Assembly (NCBI RefSeq): GCF_002994745.2 | Contig: NC_037092.1 | Location: 87,334,398 to 87,398,397, forward strand | Origin: Rosa chinensis | Taxonomy: Eukaryota; Streptophyta; Magnoliopsida; Rosales; Rosaceae | DNA: 64,000 nucleotides | Direction: 5' to 3' | In this document: positions 1-10,155 of the stretch, in pieces | Position numbering within the stretch: position 1 is the stretch's first letter | Layout: every line of letters begins with the position of its first letter | Made by a program: the position numbers and the translations under genes | The notes under the pieces: generated by a model | Database searches by the model: none | Told to the model about the DNA's origin: nothing | Seen by the model: the letters and a program-made list of their open reading frames with translations, nothing else

Positions 1-174
1 GTATCAGATTCTCTAACTATAAATTCAAACATCATTGGTTGACATAATTAACTTTGATAAATTTTATCCACACATCCATAAACACTAAATACACACCACA
101 ATTTTTCTACATTTGAAATCAGATTTTATGGATAAATGAATTACTCAAAACTATTTATATAAGAAGAGAAATAT
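1..174. repeat. Partial ~343-bp repeat unit and AT-rich flank
   Basis: Positions 1-56 match part of the dispersed ~343-bp repeat found at 5.9-8.3 kb and 33.6-37.4 kb (shared words TATCAGATTCTCT and ACATCATTGGTTGACATAAT). Positions 57-174 resemble 5715-5860, so the LINE that follows landed in one copy of a ~150-200-bp local duplication. The left copy of the LINE target duplication, AAGAAGAGAAATAT, is 161-174. Confidence 0.6.
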
Positions 175-329
175 CTATGGCACTCAAATTCAGTAGCTGC
201 CCCAAAAATGAAGCTATCATCAACAAAGAATAGATGGTGTAATTTAGGGGCAGTTGGACTCATCTTCGAACCTTGAATGACATGGCTTTCAACAGCATGT
301 GTTATTAGAGTCGAGAGGCCCTCAGCACA
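175..329 (-). pseudogene. LINE reverse transcriptase fragment with FVDDS motif
   Basis: The downstream continuation of the reverse transcriptase split by the MULE. It encodes FILCAEGLS followed by LFFVDDSFIF, the plant LINE version of the catalytic F-x-DD motif. The reading stops matching at about position 181, exactly where the flanking target duplication begins, so the rest of ORF2 and the 3' UTR were never present here or were lost at insertion. Confidence 0.85.
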
Positions 330-539
330 TAAAATAAAGGGCAAAATACTGTTTAGTCCCTGTAGTTATAGGGTTTCAACGTTTCAGTCCCTGTCGTTTC
401 AATTTCACTTAAAAACTCCCTAAACTCTTAAATTTCACCCAATTGATCCTTGCCGTCAACTTTCAGTCAAAAACTCGGTCATCTTGCTGATGTGGCACTC
501 CTTCTACAGTAAAATGACTATTTTACCCTCACTGACCAA

Positions 540-905
540 AAAAAAAAAAAATTTGTTCTTTTTTTTACTCTCTTTTCATTTATTTATTTTTTACTCTCTT
601 TTCTCTTCTTTTTTTTTTAACTCTCTTTTCTTTCTTTTTTTAACTCTTTTTTCTCAATTTTTTAATTTGTTCTCTTTTTTTTTCCTACTATTTTTGTTAA
701 CTCTTTTTCTAAACTTTCTTTTCTCTCTCTCTCTTTTTTTGCCTACTCTTTTTTTTTAACTCTCCTTTCTCTCTCTTTTTAACTCTCTTTTCTCTTTCTT
801 TTTTTTTTACCTCTCTCTTTTTTTTTAACTCTCTTTTATCTCTCTCTCTTTTTTTTTTTTTTTACCTACTCTCTTTTCTTTTAACCTCTTCTTCTTCCCC
901 TCTCT
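540..905 (+). repeat. Long pyrimidine (T/CT) tract inside the outer MULE
   Basis: About 365 bases are almost entirely T and C (runs of T with CTCT). The complementary purine-rich counterpart is near 3205-3310 on the other side of the nested element. The Phe/Leu-rich ORF across it is a by-product of composition, not a gene. Confidence 0.8.
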
Positions 906-1810
906 CGTCTCCGTCCTCGTCTTCACTGCAAACCCAAGCTAAGATGCAGACTATTGTGATCTTCGTGCCACCATCTCGCAAGCCAAAACCTTACCGGCCC
1001 ACCACCGTTGGCGTGCTCGCCGCTCCGAGCAAGTGCTGGCCATTCCACCATCCATACATCATCTCCGTCATGCCAGCAAGCACCACCACCCCTCCCAATC
1101 ACCCTTTTTTGCAGCAATCTAAGGGACAACAGTCCGTCACCCAAGATTCCAAGAAGCATTAAGAATTTTGATAATGTAATTCTACTTTTTCTGGTACTCT
1201 TCATGTTGTTTTAATATTTTATTAATATCTTATGAGGTATCATGATATAAATTTAATATTACTATAAAAAATTTTAAACATTTGAAATTAATAAACGGAT
1301 CGGATTAGCGGATCGGGTATCCGTTAATCCGGCGGATACGGATTTGGATCGAGCTATCAATGATCTACTGGGTTAACGAAGCGGGTTTGGATCAATTTTT
1401 TTTTTAAGTAAACGGATTTGGATTTAGGTAGATCCGATCCAAATCCGGTCCATTTACAGGTCTACCGAAGAGAAGAGAGGTGGAAGAGGAAGAAGAGGTA
1501 AAAAGAAAAGAGAAAGAAATATAATTAAAAAAAAAACAAGAACAAATAAAAAAAGGGGTTAAATACTGTTTACTCCTTCAACTTTCAGAGAAAAAACAAT
1601 TCAGTCCCTGCCTTTTCAATTTCACACGTTTACTCTCTCATCTCTCAATTTTGGTCCAATAGGTCCATTCTGTTACTCTCCGTACAAAAACTCTGTTAAA
1701 TAGCTTACGTGGCAGTCCTTCTACAGTAAAATATCTATTATATCCTCACTTCCTCTTTTTTTTTTTTTTTCAATTTATTCTTTTCACTTTTTGTTGTTTT
1801 TGTTTTTTTT

Positions 1811-2302
1811 TTAATATATTCTCTCCCCAAACTCAACTCCGATAACTCCATCTCCAAACCGACTCCTTCTCATCGTTTGTCCCTCAATCCCATCATACTC
1901 ATTGAACTCAAACACCTCCAAATTAGTTCTCCTTCCTCCACCATCATCCAAATAATTTGTACCAATCATACCATCCTTATTCCGCCTACCATGCTCCAGT
2001 CTCTCCCTCTTCAGAACCATTCTGCCCCCTTCCACAATGCCCTTGTCCAAACCATTACAAACCCGAATAGTCTCCGGCCCAACTTTCCTCCTCGGCATCA
2101 ATAGCTCATCACTCGACCCTGAATCACTCATCACCAACCTCGACCTCTTCTTCTCCTTCTTCGATTTGAAAACCTTCCAAGAACTCGAAGAACCAACACC
2201 TCCACTAACCAGGCTTCTTCCTCACAAAATTAAACACCCTGAAGAATTCCTATTCTTCACCAACACCCCAAAAGGGCCAACAGATCTCACACCTTCGTCC
2301 AT
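1811..2302 (-). pseudogene. IDM1-like PHD-finger acetyltransferase N-terminal fragment
   Basis: Reading the minus strand from an ATG at 2302 gives MDEGVRS, then VLVKNRNSSGCLI, a one-base insertion near 2222-2232 (where the family has LIVRKK), then KVFKSKKEKKRSRLVMSDSG, GPETIRVCNGLDKG, and a final EVFEFNEYDG block. From memory of the family this is the N-terminus of plant 'increased DNA methylation 1'-like proteins (PHD finger plus GNAT domain, nuclear histone acetylation and DNA-demethylation targeting). Only the N-terminal ~160 residues are here; PHD and GNAT domains are absent. The sequence upstream of the ATG (2303 to about 2500) may be its 5' UTR. It is a broken captured segment, downstream of the SEC61-beta ORF on the same strand. 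Confidence 0.65.
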
Positions 2303-2529
2303 CTACATCCACCACTCTCAAAAACCCTAAATTCCAAACCCCACCCTTCAATTCATCCCCAATTCACCAAATCCGACCCGTAGACAAATCCGATCGGATC
2401 TTTTAGGAGCTAAAATGAGTTATGAATATCAACAAAAAGAAGATCAAAGCCTCCAAATAGTCTATTGAAATTACCGATTACTCTCCAAATACCTCCAAAT
2501 CCAGAACGATCCGTGTTAAGATTTGGAAT

Positions 2530-2862
2530 TTAAGCTCCGCCGGTGGATCGGTGGAGGTAGAGCTTGCTGAATACGTGGAGGGTAGTGACAAAGCCGATGA
2601 AGTAGAGGCTCATGAAGAGCATGACGGTGGGGGAGATCTTCAAGCCAGGAGCGTCGTCGGTGTAGAACCTGAGTATGTTGTTTTTTGCACCAAAGCCACC
2701 GTCGCTGCCGCCCATGCCTCCGGAGCTGGAGTTGCCCCCTTCATCGATACGACGGCTGCGCATTCCAGTTGTGGCAACAACTGAACCACCAGGAGCCATG
2801 ACGCTGAGGTGTGAGGTCGTGGAAGACGACGTCGCTTGGGACTGAGATGAGCCTTGAGCCAT
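2530..2862 (-). CDS. SEC61B: SEC61-beta-like protein captured in a Pack-MULE
   Basis: A 110-aa uninterrupted ORF matching the plant Sec61 beta subunit, the small tail-anchored subunit of the ER translocon. The N-terminus is Ser/Gly-rich, as usual in plants ([15 protein letters not shown]). The conserved block [15 protein letters not shown] is at about residues 67-81, followed by a single hydrophobic segment (about 82-100) and a short basic tail. Its length equals the family norm, and the characteristic [10 protein letters not shown] motif is unchanged. It lies between Mutator inverted termini together with another gene fragment, so it is a transduplicate rather than the native locus. A 27-unit AG repeat sits 17 bases upstream of the ATG and may be captured 5' UTR. 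Whether it is expressed cannot be seen. Substitutions such as CFIGFVTALHVFGKLY-type to [16 protein letters not shown] suggest drift. Confidence 0.82.
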   Translation of the reverse strand: MAQGSSQSQATSSSTTSHLSVMAPGGSVVATTGMRSRRIDEGGNSSSGGMGGSDGGFGAKNNILRFYTDDAPGLKISPTVMLFMSLYFIGFVTTLHVFSKLYLHRSTGGA

Positions 2863-2872
2863 TGTTCCGAAT

Positions 2873-2878
<6 letters not shown>

Positions 2879-2932
<54 letters not shown>
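2879..2932 (-). repeat. (AG)27 microsatellite
   Basis: A pure AG run just upstream of the captured SEC61-beta start codon. On the coding strand it is a CT-rich leader, a common composition for plant 5' UTRs. Confidence 0.95.
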
Positions 2933-2936
<4 letters not shown>

Positions 2937-3516
2937 AGAAGAAAAAAAAGAGAAAGAATAACTTAAAAAAAGATAAAAATATAAATTAAGAAAAAGAAAA
3001 AAGATGAACTGAGGGTATAATAGACATTTTACTGTAAAAGGACTGCCACGTTAGCTATTTAACAGAGTTTTTGGACAGAGAGTAATGGAATAGACCTATT
3101 GGTCCAAAATTGAGAGATGAGGGAGTAAACGTGTGAAATTGAAAAGGTAGGGACTGAACTATTTTTTCCTTGAAAGTTCAGGGAGTAAACAATATTTAAC
3201 CCTAAAAAAAAAAAAAAATTAGAAAGAAGAGTTAACAAAAATAGTAGGAAAAAAAAAAAGAACAAATTAAAAAATTGAGAAAAAAGAGTTAAAAAAAAAA
3301 AAAAAATTTGTCAGTGAGGGTAAAATAGTCATTTTACTGTAGAAGGAGTGTCACGTCAGCAAGATGACAGAGTTTTTGAAGGAAAGTTGACGGCAATGAC
3401 CAATTGGGTGAAATTTAAGAGTTTAGGGAGTTTTTAGGTGAAATTGAAACGTCAGAAACTGAAACGTTGAGACCCTATAACTATAGGGACTAAACAGTAT
3501 TTTGCCCTAAAATAAA

Positions 3517-5474
3517 CAGGTAAGGTGATAGAGGGTCACCTTGCCTTATTCCTCTAGTGGGATTGATGATCTCGGTGGGTTGACCATTTAGGAGAATAGA
3601 ATATTGCACTGATGTGACATTCTGCATGATTAGCTCAACCCATCTTTCTGCAAAACCAAGTTTAAGAAGCATTGCCCTAACAAAGCCCCATTCCAACCTG
3701 TCATAGGCCTTGGAAATGTCCAGTTTCAAGGAGAAAAAACCTTCTTCTTACCTTCTCAAATTGTGCATGAAGTGCACAACTTTAGTAGCCACCAGAGTGT
3801 TATCTGAAATTAATTTTCCCGTAACATATGCACTTTGCAGGGGAGAAATAATGGATGGCAAAAGTTTTTTTAGTCGAGTGGCTACCACCTTAGAAATAAT
3901 TTTGTAAATAACATTGCATAATGCTATAGGTCGAAAATGACTAGCTTCCTTTGGCTCTTTTACTTTAGGATTAAGCAGAGATGAGTGAGATTAGAGCTAG
4001 CATAACTCTCTCCTGTCTCAAGAAAATGTCTGACTGCAATACACAAATCAGTGCCAAAAATGGTCCAAAATTTCTGAAAGAAAAGGAGGGACATATTAGG
4101 GCCCGGACTCTTAGAAGGGTGCATATGAAAAAGTGCAGCCTTAATCTCATCATCAGAATAAGGAAGCATGAGGTCATGGTTCATATCCGCAGTTACTCTC
4201 AGTTCCACCACATTGAGGATATCGTGCAAAGCCTCATCTGAAATGCCTTCTGATGTGTAGATGCCTTCAAAATATTGAAGAATGATACATGAACCTCTGC
4301 AGGGTTAGCAGACCAAATGCCCTCGCTGCTGTTAACTCCCGTGATTCGATTCTTTTGTTTGCTGTTTAAGGCTCTTCTGTGAAAGACAGCAGAATTTCTA
4401 TCACCCTCTTTCAACCACAGAGCTTTAGATCTTTGTCTCCAATGCGTTTCTTGTTGTGCAAGTAAAGTGCTAAGTCTAGCATGTAAAGCTTTCTGTTCCT
4501 CAGGCATATTGATCAAAGGAGATGGGCTGCCTCATTAAGTCATGGAGCTTCTCTTGGATCACTCTCATTTTCCCTTTTTTAGCATTAAACACATGTTTAT
4601 GCCAATGCATTAGCGACTGACCAGTTACCCTAATCTTCATACCAACCTGTAACATGCCATTACCTGTTAGAGGTTGTGACCATCCTTTTTGAATCACATT
4701 GATGCAATCTGAGTGTGCATGCCACATTTCTTCAAATCGAAAGCATTTTGAGGCACGCCATACAATTCTTCTTTCAGCGCAGACTTCCACCAATAGAGGT
4801 GCATGATCTGATTCAATGGGAGGTAGGGTTAAACCCCTAGAGCAGGGATATAAGTCTCGTCATTGTGGGGAAGCAAAACTCCTATCTAATCTCTCCTTTG
4901 TAAAATTGTTTGACCAAGTATAACGACTGCCAACATAACCCATATCATGAAGATCACAATCAGCCATTATTTGTCTGAAGAGTTGCATTGGTGCCATAGC
5001 CCTAGGGACTCTACCCGACTTCTCATCATTACTCATAATTTCATTAAAAACCCCAACCATGATCCAAGGGAGCGAGCAAGGCTGAGCAGCTAGAGTTTTG
5101 ATAAGGTTCCAGGTGCAGTGGTGTTGGCTACAATGTGCAAAACCATAGATCCCAGTGAATCTCCGGATTTCTTAAGTGCCAAGTTTTCCGATCTCGGCAT
5201 CTATATAGTGAGGACCATATGTTCGTAACCTAACTAGATTGTCTACCTTCCAGAGGAGGGCCACACCTTGAGATTCATCCTTGCAAGGGTAGCTAACACC
5301 CCACAAAACCAAGATCTATTCTGAGGGATTCCAGTAAACTTGGTTGCACAAGGGTTTCAGAGAGGAAAATCAGGCTAGGGTTTCTCGCTTGTACCATATT
5401 CACCAGAGCCCTTTGAGTCTCATGATTGACAATTCCACGACAATTCCATAGCAGGATGTTGGTTTGCAGCATGT
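3517..5474 (-). pseudogene. LINE ORF2 pseudogene: endonuclease and N-terminal reverse transcriptase
   Basis: Reading the minus strand from an ATG at 5474 gives an endonuclease/exonuclease/phosphatase-type start (WNCRGI), then FNEI and RYTWSN motifs near 5040-4880, which are typical of plant L1 endonuclease domains. Further fragments at 4793-4500, 4516-4199 and 4229-3960 cover the linker and early reverse transcriptase (DEIKAALF, SPGPN). The block [11 protein letters not shown] and the [11 protein letters not shown] motif lie at 3729-3517. The fragments fall in different frames and have in-frame stops (for example after VGC and LGT near 5290 and 5180), so no full ORF survives. It continues at 329-175 beyond the MULE. 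Known role of the family: target-primed reverse transcription; this copy cannot be active. Confidence 0.88.
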
Positions 5475-6124
5475 TGCTTAGATTGAAGGTTGCGCAAGGC
5501 AGCGTTTACGATGGCTAGGGTTTGGCTTCACCACTTAGCTAGACTACCTCCAAAAAAGTTTTGATTAGAAGAAGAGAAATATAGTTGGAATATATTTAAT
5601 GGGTTTTAATTTTGTAATAAACCCATAGTTGTCAACTTTTCAGAGATAACTAGAGCTTGATTTGCATATGAGCAAATTGATTGTAGTTTTAATTTTTTTT
5701 TCTTTCATTAAATTAGGCTTAGAAAAATTTTATCCACATATCCCCAAATACTTAATACACACCTCAAATTTTGTAATTTTGAAATCATATTTTATGGGAA
5801 ATATATTTACTAAAAAAGGCATATGTATTAGAAAAGAAAACATAGTTGGAAATTTGGAATAAATTTAATAACTTTCAATTGACTGAAAAAAAAGTTCAAT
5901 GAATATAAACCAGTGAATATAACTATGGGCGCAACACGATTATGCTCCATTATCGCATTCGTTAGATTTCAAAGAAAAATCATAGTTTCGTGTTTATATT
6001 CTGTAACACAAACTAATCATTAAATGTATCAGATTCTCCTGATATACAAACATCATTGGTCGACATATTTAACCTTTTTAAAAAAGTTTTCAGTTTACAT
6101 TACATGGTGATTCAAAAAAATTAT

Positions 6125-6856
6125 GAGAATTTCTATTGGGACCTCCAAATTTGCTCATTTGACCTCTCTATCTTTTGAATTATTGAATTACATATATATC
6201 CTCTTATAAAATGACAATTATAGACAATGAATTATAATCAACTAATATATATTTTCTTTACAGACCTCTCCGCCTAATTTTAACACAAATTAAAGACTAA
6301 GAAATTGTTCCGAACTTTTATTGAGTTCCTAGTATAGACTTCATTCAAGGATTAGTTGGAGGATGAGTTTTGGGTGGGAAACGGTGGTTTTTTTTTCCTT
6401 CTGCCTTCATGAGCTACGTGTTTCTTTCTTTGTTTTGTTTTGTTTTTTTTTTTTTGTGTTCTGGGTTTTTTTAGTTATATCAATTTCTGTAAGCTTTGTA
6501 AGGGATAGAAACATAGGAATCATTTTTTAACCCTTTGATTTATGACTGCTTGATCAATTTCTGTGTTATGACCGTTTGATTCATGATTTAAAGTTTTAGA
6601 AATTTATTTTGGGCATTTTTTAGGTTTGCAGGCAAAAAAGAACAAAAAAAAAGAAGGAATGGAGGTGTAGTTAGTGAATTACAGGTATAGTGAGTATTTT
6701 TATTTTTTTTTTGGTATATGAATAATATAACTAAGGTTATTTGAGGAATTCAAAAGGAGGTTTAGTGAGCACATTTTTGTATTTAAAAGCACAAAGGAGG
6801 TGTAGAGAGTATGAGAGGTCAAATGAGCAAATTTGGAGGTCTCAATAGAAACTCTC
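6125..6856. mobile_element. Mutator-type MITE, 732 bp
   Basis: Termini GAGAATTTCTATTGGGACCT and the inverted copy (complement reads GAGAGTTTCTATTGAGACCT) extend about 45 bp. The flanks are AAAAATTAT (left) and AAAAGTTAT (right), a 9-bp duplication with one change, and they rejoin the repeat unit it interrupts. There is no coding capacity. Confidence 0.82.
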
Positions 6857-6926
6857 AAAAGTTATTACGTACGTTATAAACATGTTAAAATCGTGTTAAA
6901 AACATATAAACTCTATTATTGAGAAG

Positions 6927-7690
6927 CAAGGTTCTAAAAATCGCTAGGCATTAGTCGTACAGTAGTAGAGGACTAGCGCCTAAACGCCTAGGCGGTTTTG
7001 TCTTTTTCAATTTTAATTTTAATTTTAGTTTTAATTTTATGTTGAACATACAATTATGTATTTTTTTTTTTATTTTCTATTTTTTATAACCTCCCAACCC
7101 AAAACTACCTTTATCACTCTCCTTATCTCCACAAAAGTCTTTCACGTCTCTGCATCTATCTACCCACATCTTTCTCTCTTACATAATCACTAGCCCAAAA
7201 AGATTGACCAAGCAATAACCAATTGAACTTTTCTCCAAGAAAAAAACAAAAATTGCAATAACTTGCACATATGAGTCCAATACACATACGGGTTGTTGTG
7301 CTTTCAAGCCTTTTAAGCATGCGGGTCCCCAAAAACAAGTTCACTCCTCTTCCTCTTCTTCAACCTCTGCACCACCGAATTTGAGTACAACTGTACAAGT
7401 AATAAGAATTCCTTTCAAAAACTAGTCTACCCTTTATTAATTTGGGTATTAGCGGCAACGACGCCATACACTATTTAAAATTTTCTCAGTTCTTCCTCTC
7501 CTCAGTTTCAATTTTACATTACATGAAACCGCCTAGACAAGCCGCCTAACACCCAAACCCAACCGCCCATGGGTCTAGTTGCCCGCCTACGTGGCCGCCC
7601 AAACCCAACCTTACCGATTCGGCATTACTCGAGTCTGAGAGCTGCCGCCCAGCGCCTAGGTGGCCTGGGTGGCCGATTTTTAGAACACTG
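6927..7690. mobile_element. hAT-type non-autonomous element, 764 bp
   Basis: Ends read CAAGGTTCTAAAAATCG and, on the complement of the right end, CAGTGTTCTAAAAATCG. The flanks are a perfect 8-bp duplication TTGAGAAG (6919-6926 and 7691-7698), the hAT signature. Subterminal GC-rich words such as CGCCTAGGCGG and CCGCCCA recur. No transposase is present. Confidence 0.88.
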
Positions 7691-9104
7691 TTGAGAAGTT
7701 AGCAAACTGAAATGAAAGCATGTTAAACCAGTGAGTATAATTATGGGCACAACACAATTATACTCAACTTGAACCTACTTATTTTGTGTTGGTAGTCAAT
7801 TTAATTGTCGCATTCATTATATTTCAAAGAAAAGTCACAGTTTCATGTTTGTATTCTATAAGACGATCTAATCATTAGATATATTAGATTCCAGGAATAT
7901 AAAAACATCATTCGTCGACATAATTAACTTTTTTCAAAAGGTATTTAGTTTACGTTATATGATGATTCGAAAAAGTTATTACGTTATAAACACATTAAAA
8001 TCGTGTGAAAAACATATCAACTCTATTATTGAGAAGTTAGACAAACTGACATGAAAGCATGTTAAACCAGTGAATAAAATTATGGGTGCAACACAATTAT
8101 GCTCAACCTGAACCTACTTATTTTGTGTTGTGGTAGTCAATTTAATTGTCGCATTCGTTAGATTTCAAAGAAAAATCACGGTTTCGTGTTTGTATTCCGT
8201 AAGAGACTATCTAATCATTAAATGTATCAGATTCTCTTAATACAAAAACATCATTAGTCAACATAATTAACCTTTTTAAAAAAAATATTCAGTTTAATCT
8301 AATGCAACTTGGATAAAATGAGAAAACCTAGTGCTCTATTAGGTCTTGGGAGCAACGCCTTTCTAAGGGCCGCCATCTCCCATATCTTCTCCTTGTTCAA
8401 GGGGATATTGTTAGGATTCGACCTACTGTTTATTGGTGGAGGCGTTTTGGTCTGGGTTTACAGCAGGGCTGTGGATCTTGGCAGGGAAGCTCTGAATGTT
8501 TCTAGAGATTGGGCTCGTTGTGGTGGTACAGGTTCGGAGGTTCACCTTCATGGGGATGTGCTGCATCTCGTTTATAGGTGGGAGGGTGGGAGGATTGGTG
8601 GCTAGGCCACTCGGGTTATGGATAAGGACAGAGGGTGATCCAAATCCAGGGGCTTTTTGAGGTTAGAAATGAGGATTTGGTTACTAGCTTTGGACGAGAC
8701 ATCGTCGATGCTAGGCCGGGCAAGAGGATCTACCGCGTAGGGGTTGCAGGGGAGCATGGTCTGGTGGTAACGTTGTCTGGGTTTTGTTGGGTTCCGATCG
8801 GGATTAGTGACAAGAAGGGCAGCAAGGGTGGCAACTTTTGGTATCATGCTATTAGACAAAGATCGTTGGATGATGAGCAAATGACCTACAACCTCTCTGG
8901 GCTGGACATGTTGTGCGACACCGCAGGGGGCGGTGACCCAAATGGCACCGGTGAATGGGTTGAGGATGGGGTGCCTAATTTTTTGGGTGCTCATGGTAGA
9001 TGGGCCTGAGCCTTCTCTTGGGTATGGGCCTCAAATAGAGCTAGGGTTTAGTCGCTAGGATTTAACTCAAACAATAATATTTTGGAATTTAACTCTAATA
9101 AGCG

Positions 9105-9170
9105 TCGGCGGGATTCAAGTCTGGGTGTGGGGGTACCACACCTGGAGGTTCTTACCAGCTGGACCACATG
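9105..9170 (-). other. tRNA-like A/B boxes, possible SINE head (unit 1)
   Basis: On the minus strand the word TGGTCCAGCTGG (9155-9166) resembles a Pol III A box, and GACTTGAATCC (9111-9121) resembles a decayed B box, at tRNA-like spacing. The second copy at 38145-38195 is a better match. No poly-A or target duplication was found, so the SINE assignment is tentative. Confidence 0.4.
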
Positions 9171-10012
9171 TGGTGGTTTATTATGCTCAACTTGAACAAA
9201 CTTATTTTTATCGTGGTAGTCAATTTAATTGTAGCATTCATTAGATGTAAAAAAATAATAATCATGGACGTGTCAAGTTTACAGATATTAAGTTTGTCTA
9301 TGATCTTGTGAAAGAAATTTGGCAAAAAAAAGTAACCTCCATAAGATTTAGACACTGTGTTTTTTTTCCGTCACTATAAAGGTTGAGTCTAGTAAAATAC
9401 TACTTGTATTTACTGAGATTGTGTGACCAAATGAAAATAATCGTCTAAATGTTTAGTAAGTGATTCAGCAATATGGTAAGAATTGGGCAACATCCAAACA
9501 AGCTAGAAAGAAATATTTTAGCTACTACTTAAGCCAAGGAACAACATATAGCAAGATTTTAGCCATATAAGAAGCAAGATCCAAACGAGGAAGAAAACTA
9601 AGAATGAAGTCATCTAGGTCCAGTATGACCTCTAGACTCCTCATTAACACCAGCTAAATTATATATTCATGATCTTGATTATGACAAAACTGATCCAAGG
9701 TTGATCAGCAAGAAAAATTCATTGACAGTAGACGAGTTGTATGCTGAAAGCTAGACCAGTCACCATGTCGGTCATAAACATTTGCTTTCGGCAAACACAC
9801 CAGCAAGAGGATAGGAGTCCTTCGACTTTCCATTGATGATATGATAGAGTTGAGTCAACTTCAACCAAAAGGTAGAATATATACTAAAGCTCAAAGCCAA
9901 CTTGACACCAAATTAACTTCAGCCAAAGCTAACTCATACTAACCACAACTCAAAGAGTTCCTGCAAGTACCTATAATTCACAATATCATTTTCACTTTTA
10001 AGTTTTAATAAC

Positions 10013-10130
10013 ACCTCCAGCTGCAACTCCAACATTGCTGAGTTTAGCTCTATCCACATTCAGCTTCACGATACCAATAGGAGGATCCCAGTGTTGCCAA
10101 TCATAGACTTGTTGGCTTCCACCTAACTCA
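10013..10130 (-). pseudogene. RNase H-like (RVT_3-type) remnant
   Basis: The minus strand reads WQHWDPPIGIVKLNVDRA followed by LSNVGVAAGGVI. The pattern W..P..G.VKLNVD.A...G.AG.GGVI is that of the first strand and catalytic Asp of the RNase H-like domain found in plant non-LTR elements and related host proteins. Stops follow shortly afterwards. The same remnant is at 49203-49320. Confidence 0.45.
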
Positions 10131-10155
10131 AGCTCCCAATGAAGTTCAAACTACA

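Larger units (their letters stand above)
1557..3203 (-). mobile_element. Nested Pack-MULE with two captured gene segments
   Basis: Inverted termini GGGTTAAATACTGTTTACTC (from 1557) and its complement ending at 3203, about 200 bp each. They share internal words with the outer element (CTTCTACAGTAAAAT and the 'CCTCACT' block), so both belong to one family. The flanks are A-rich on both sides, so the target duplication cannot be read with certainty. Between the termini lie a SEC61-beta-like ORF (2530-2862) and the beginning of an IDM1-like gene (1811-2302), both on the minus strand. This is the structure called Pack-MULE: gene pieces carried between Mutator ends without a transposase. Confidence 0.82.
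339..3507. mobile_element. Mutator-like element (outer), 3169 bp, inserted in the LINE
   Basis: Starts GGGCAAAATACTGTTTAGTC and ends with the inverted copy, with inverted termini of about 200 bp (339-545 and about 3300-3507). It is flanked by a perfect 9-bp duplication TAAAATAAA (330-338 and 3508-3516), the length expected for Mutator superfamily elements. It sits inside the LINE reverse transcriptase. No transposase is recognisable, so it is non-autonomous. Its interior holds a long pyrimidine tract, unclassified GC-richer sequence at about 890-1165, and a second related element at 1557-3203. Confidence 0.88.
175..5568 (-). mobile_element. Degenerate LINE (L1-type), interrupted by a MULE
   Basis: A minus-strand non-LTR retrotransposon with an endonuclease region near 5474-4860 and reverse transcriptase from about 4230 down to 3517, continuing at 329-175 on the other side of a MULE insertion. 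It is flanked by a perfect 14-bp duplication, AAGAAGAGAAATAT (161-174 and 5569-5582). Several stops and frameshifts make it dead. The 3' part (after the FVDDS motif region) and any poly-A tail are missing although the target duplication is intact, so the truncation is at the 3' end rather than the usual 5' end. Confidence 0.88.
5583..8300. repeat. Array R1 of ~343-bp tandem repeats with two insertions
   Basis: After a flank at 5583-5905, copies of a ~343-bp unit run head to tail to 8300. Landmarks are the words GCAACACGATTATGCTC, GTCGCATTCGTTAGATTTCA and TATCAGATTC followed by CATCATTGGTCGACAT. The landmark TATCAG falls near 6027, 7880 and 8224; after removing the two insertions, the spacing is about 341-344 bp. 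The unit has no ORF and no LTR-type ends. The same unit forms array R2 at 33.6-37.4 kb. No gene is visible in this stretch. Confidence 0.75.
8301..10155. repeat. Duplicated block A (unit 1)
   Basis: Colinear with 37386-38410, 45942-46576 and 49203-49360 in the second unit, where three insertions divide it. Similarity stops at about 10155 (shared text ends near TTCAAACTACA). It holds a G-rich, ORF-bearing stretch (8301-9060) of unknown nature, a tRNA-like A/B box pair (9111-9166) and a faint RNase H-like remnant (10013-10130). No intact gene is seen. Confidence 0.8.

Noticed and set aside
484..759. Phe/Leu-rich 91-aa ORF
   Set aside because: It is the translation of a T/CT tract inside a MULE; no real protein composition or domain.
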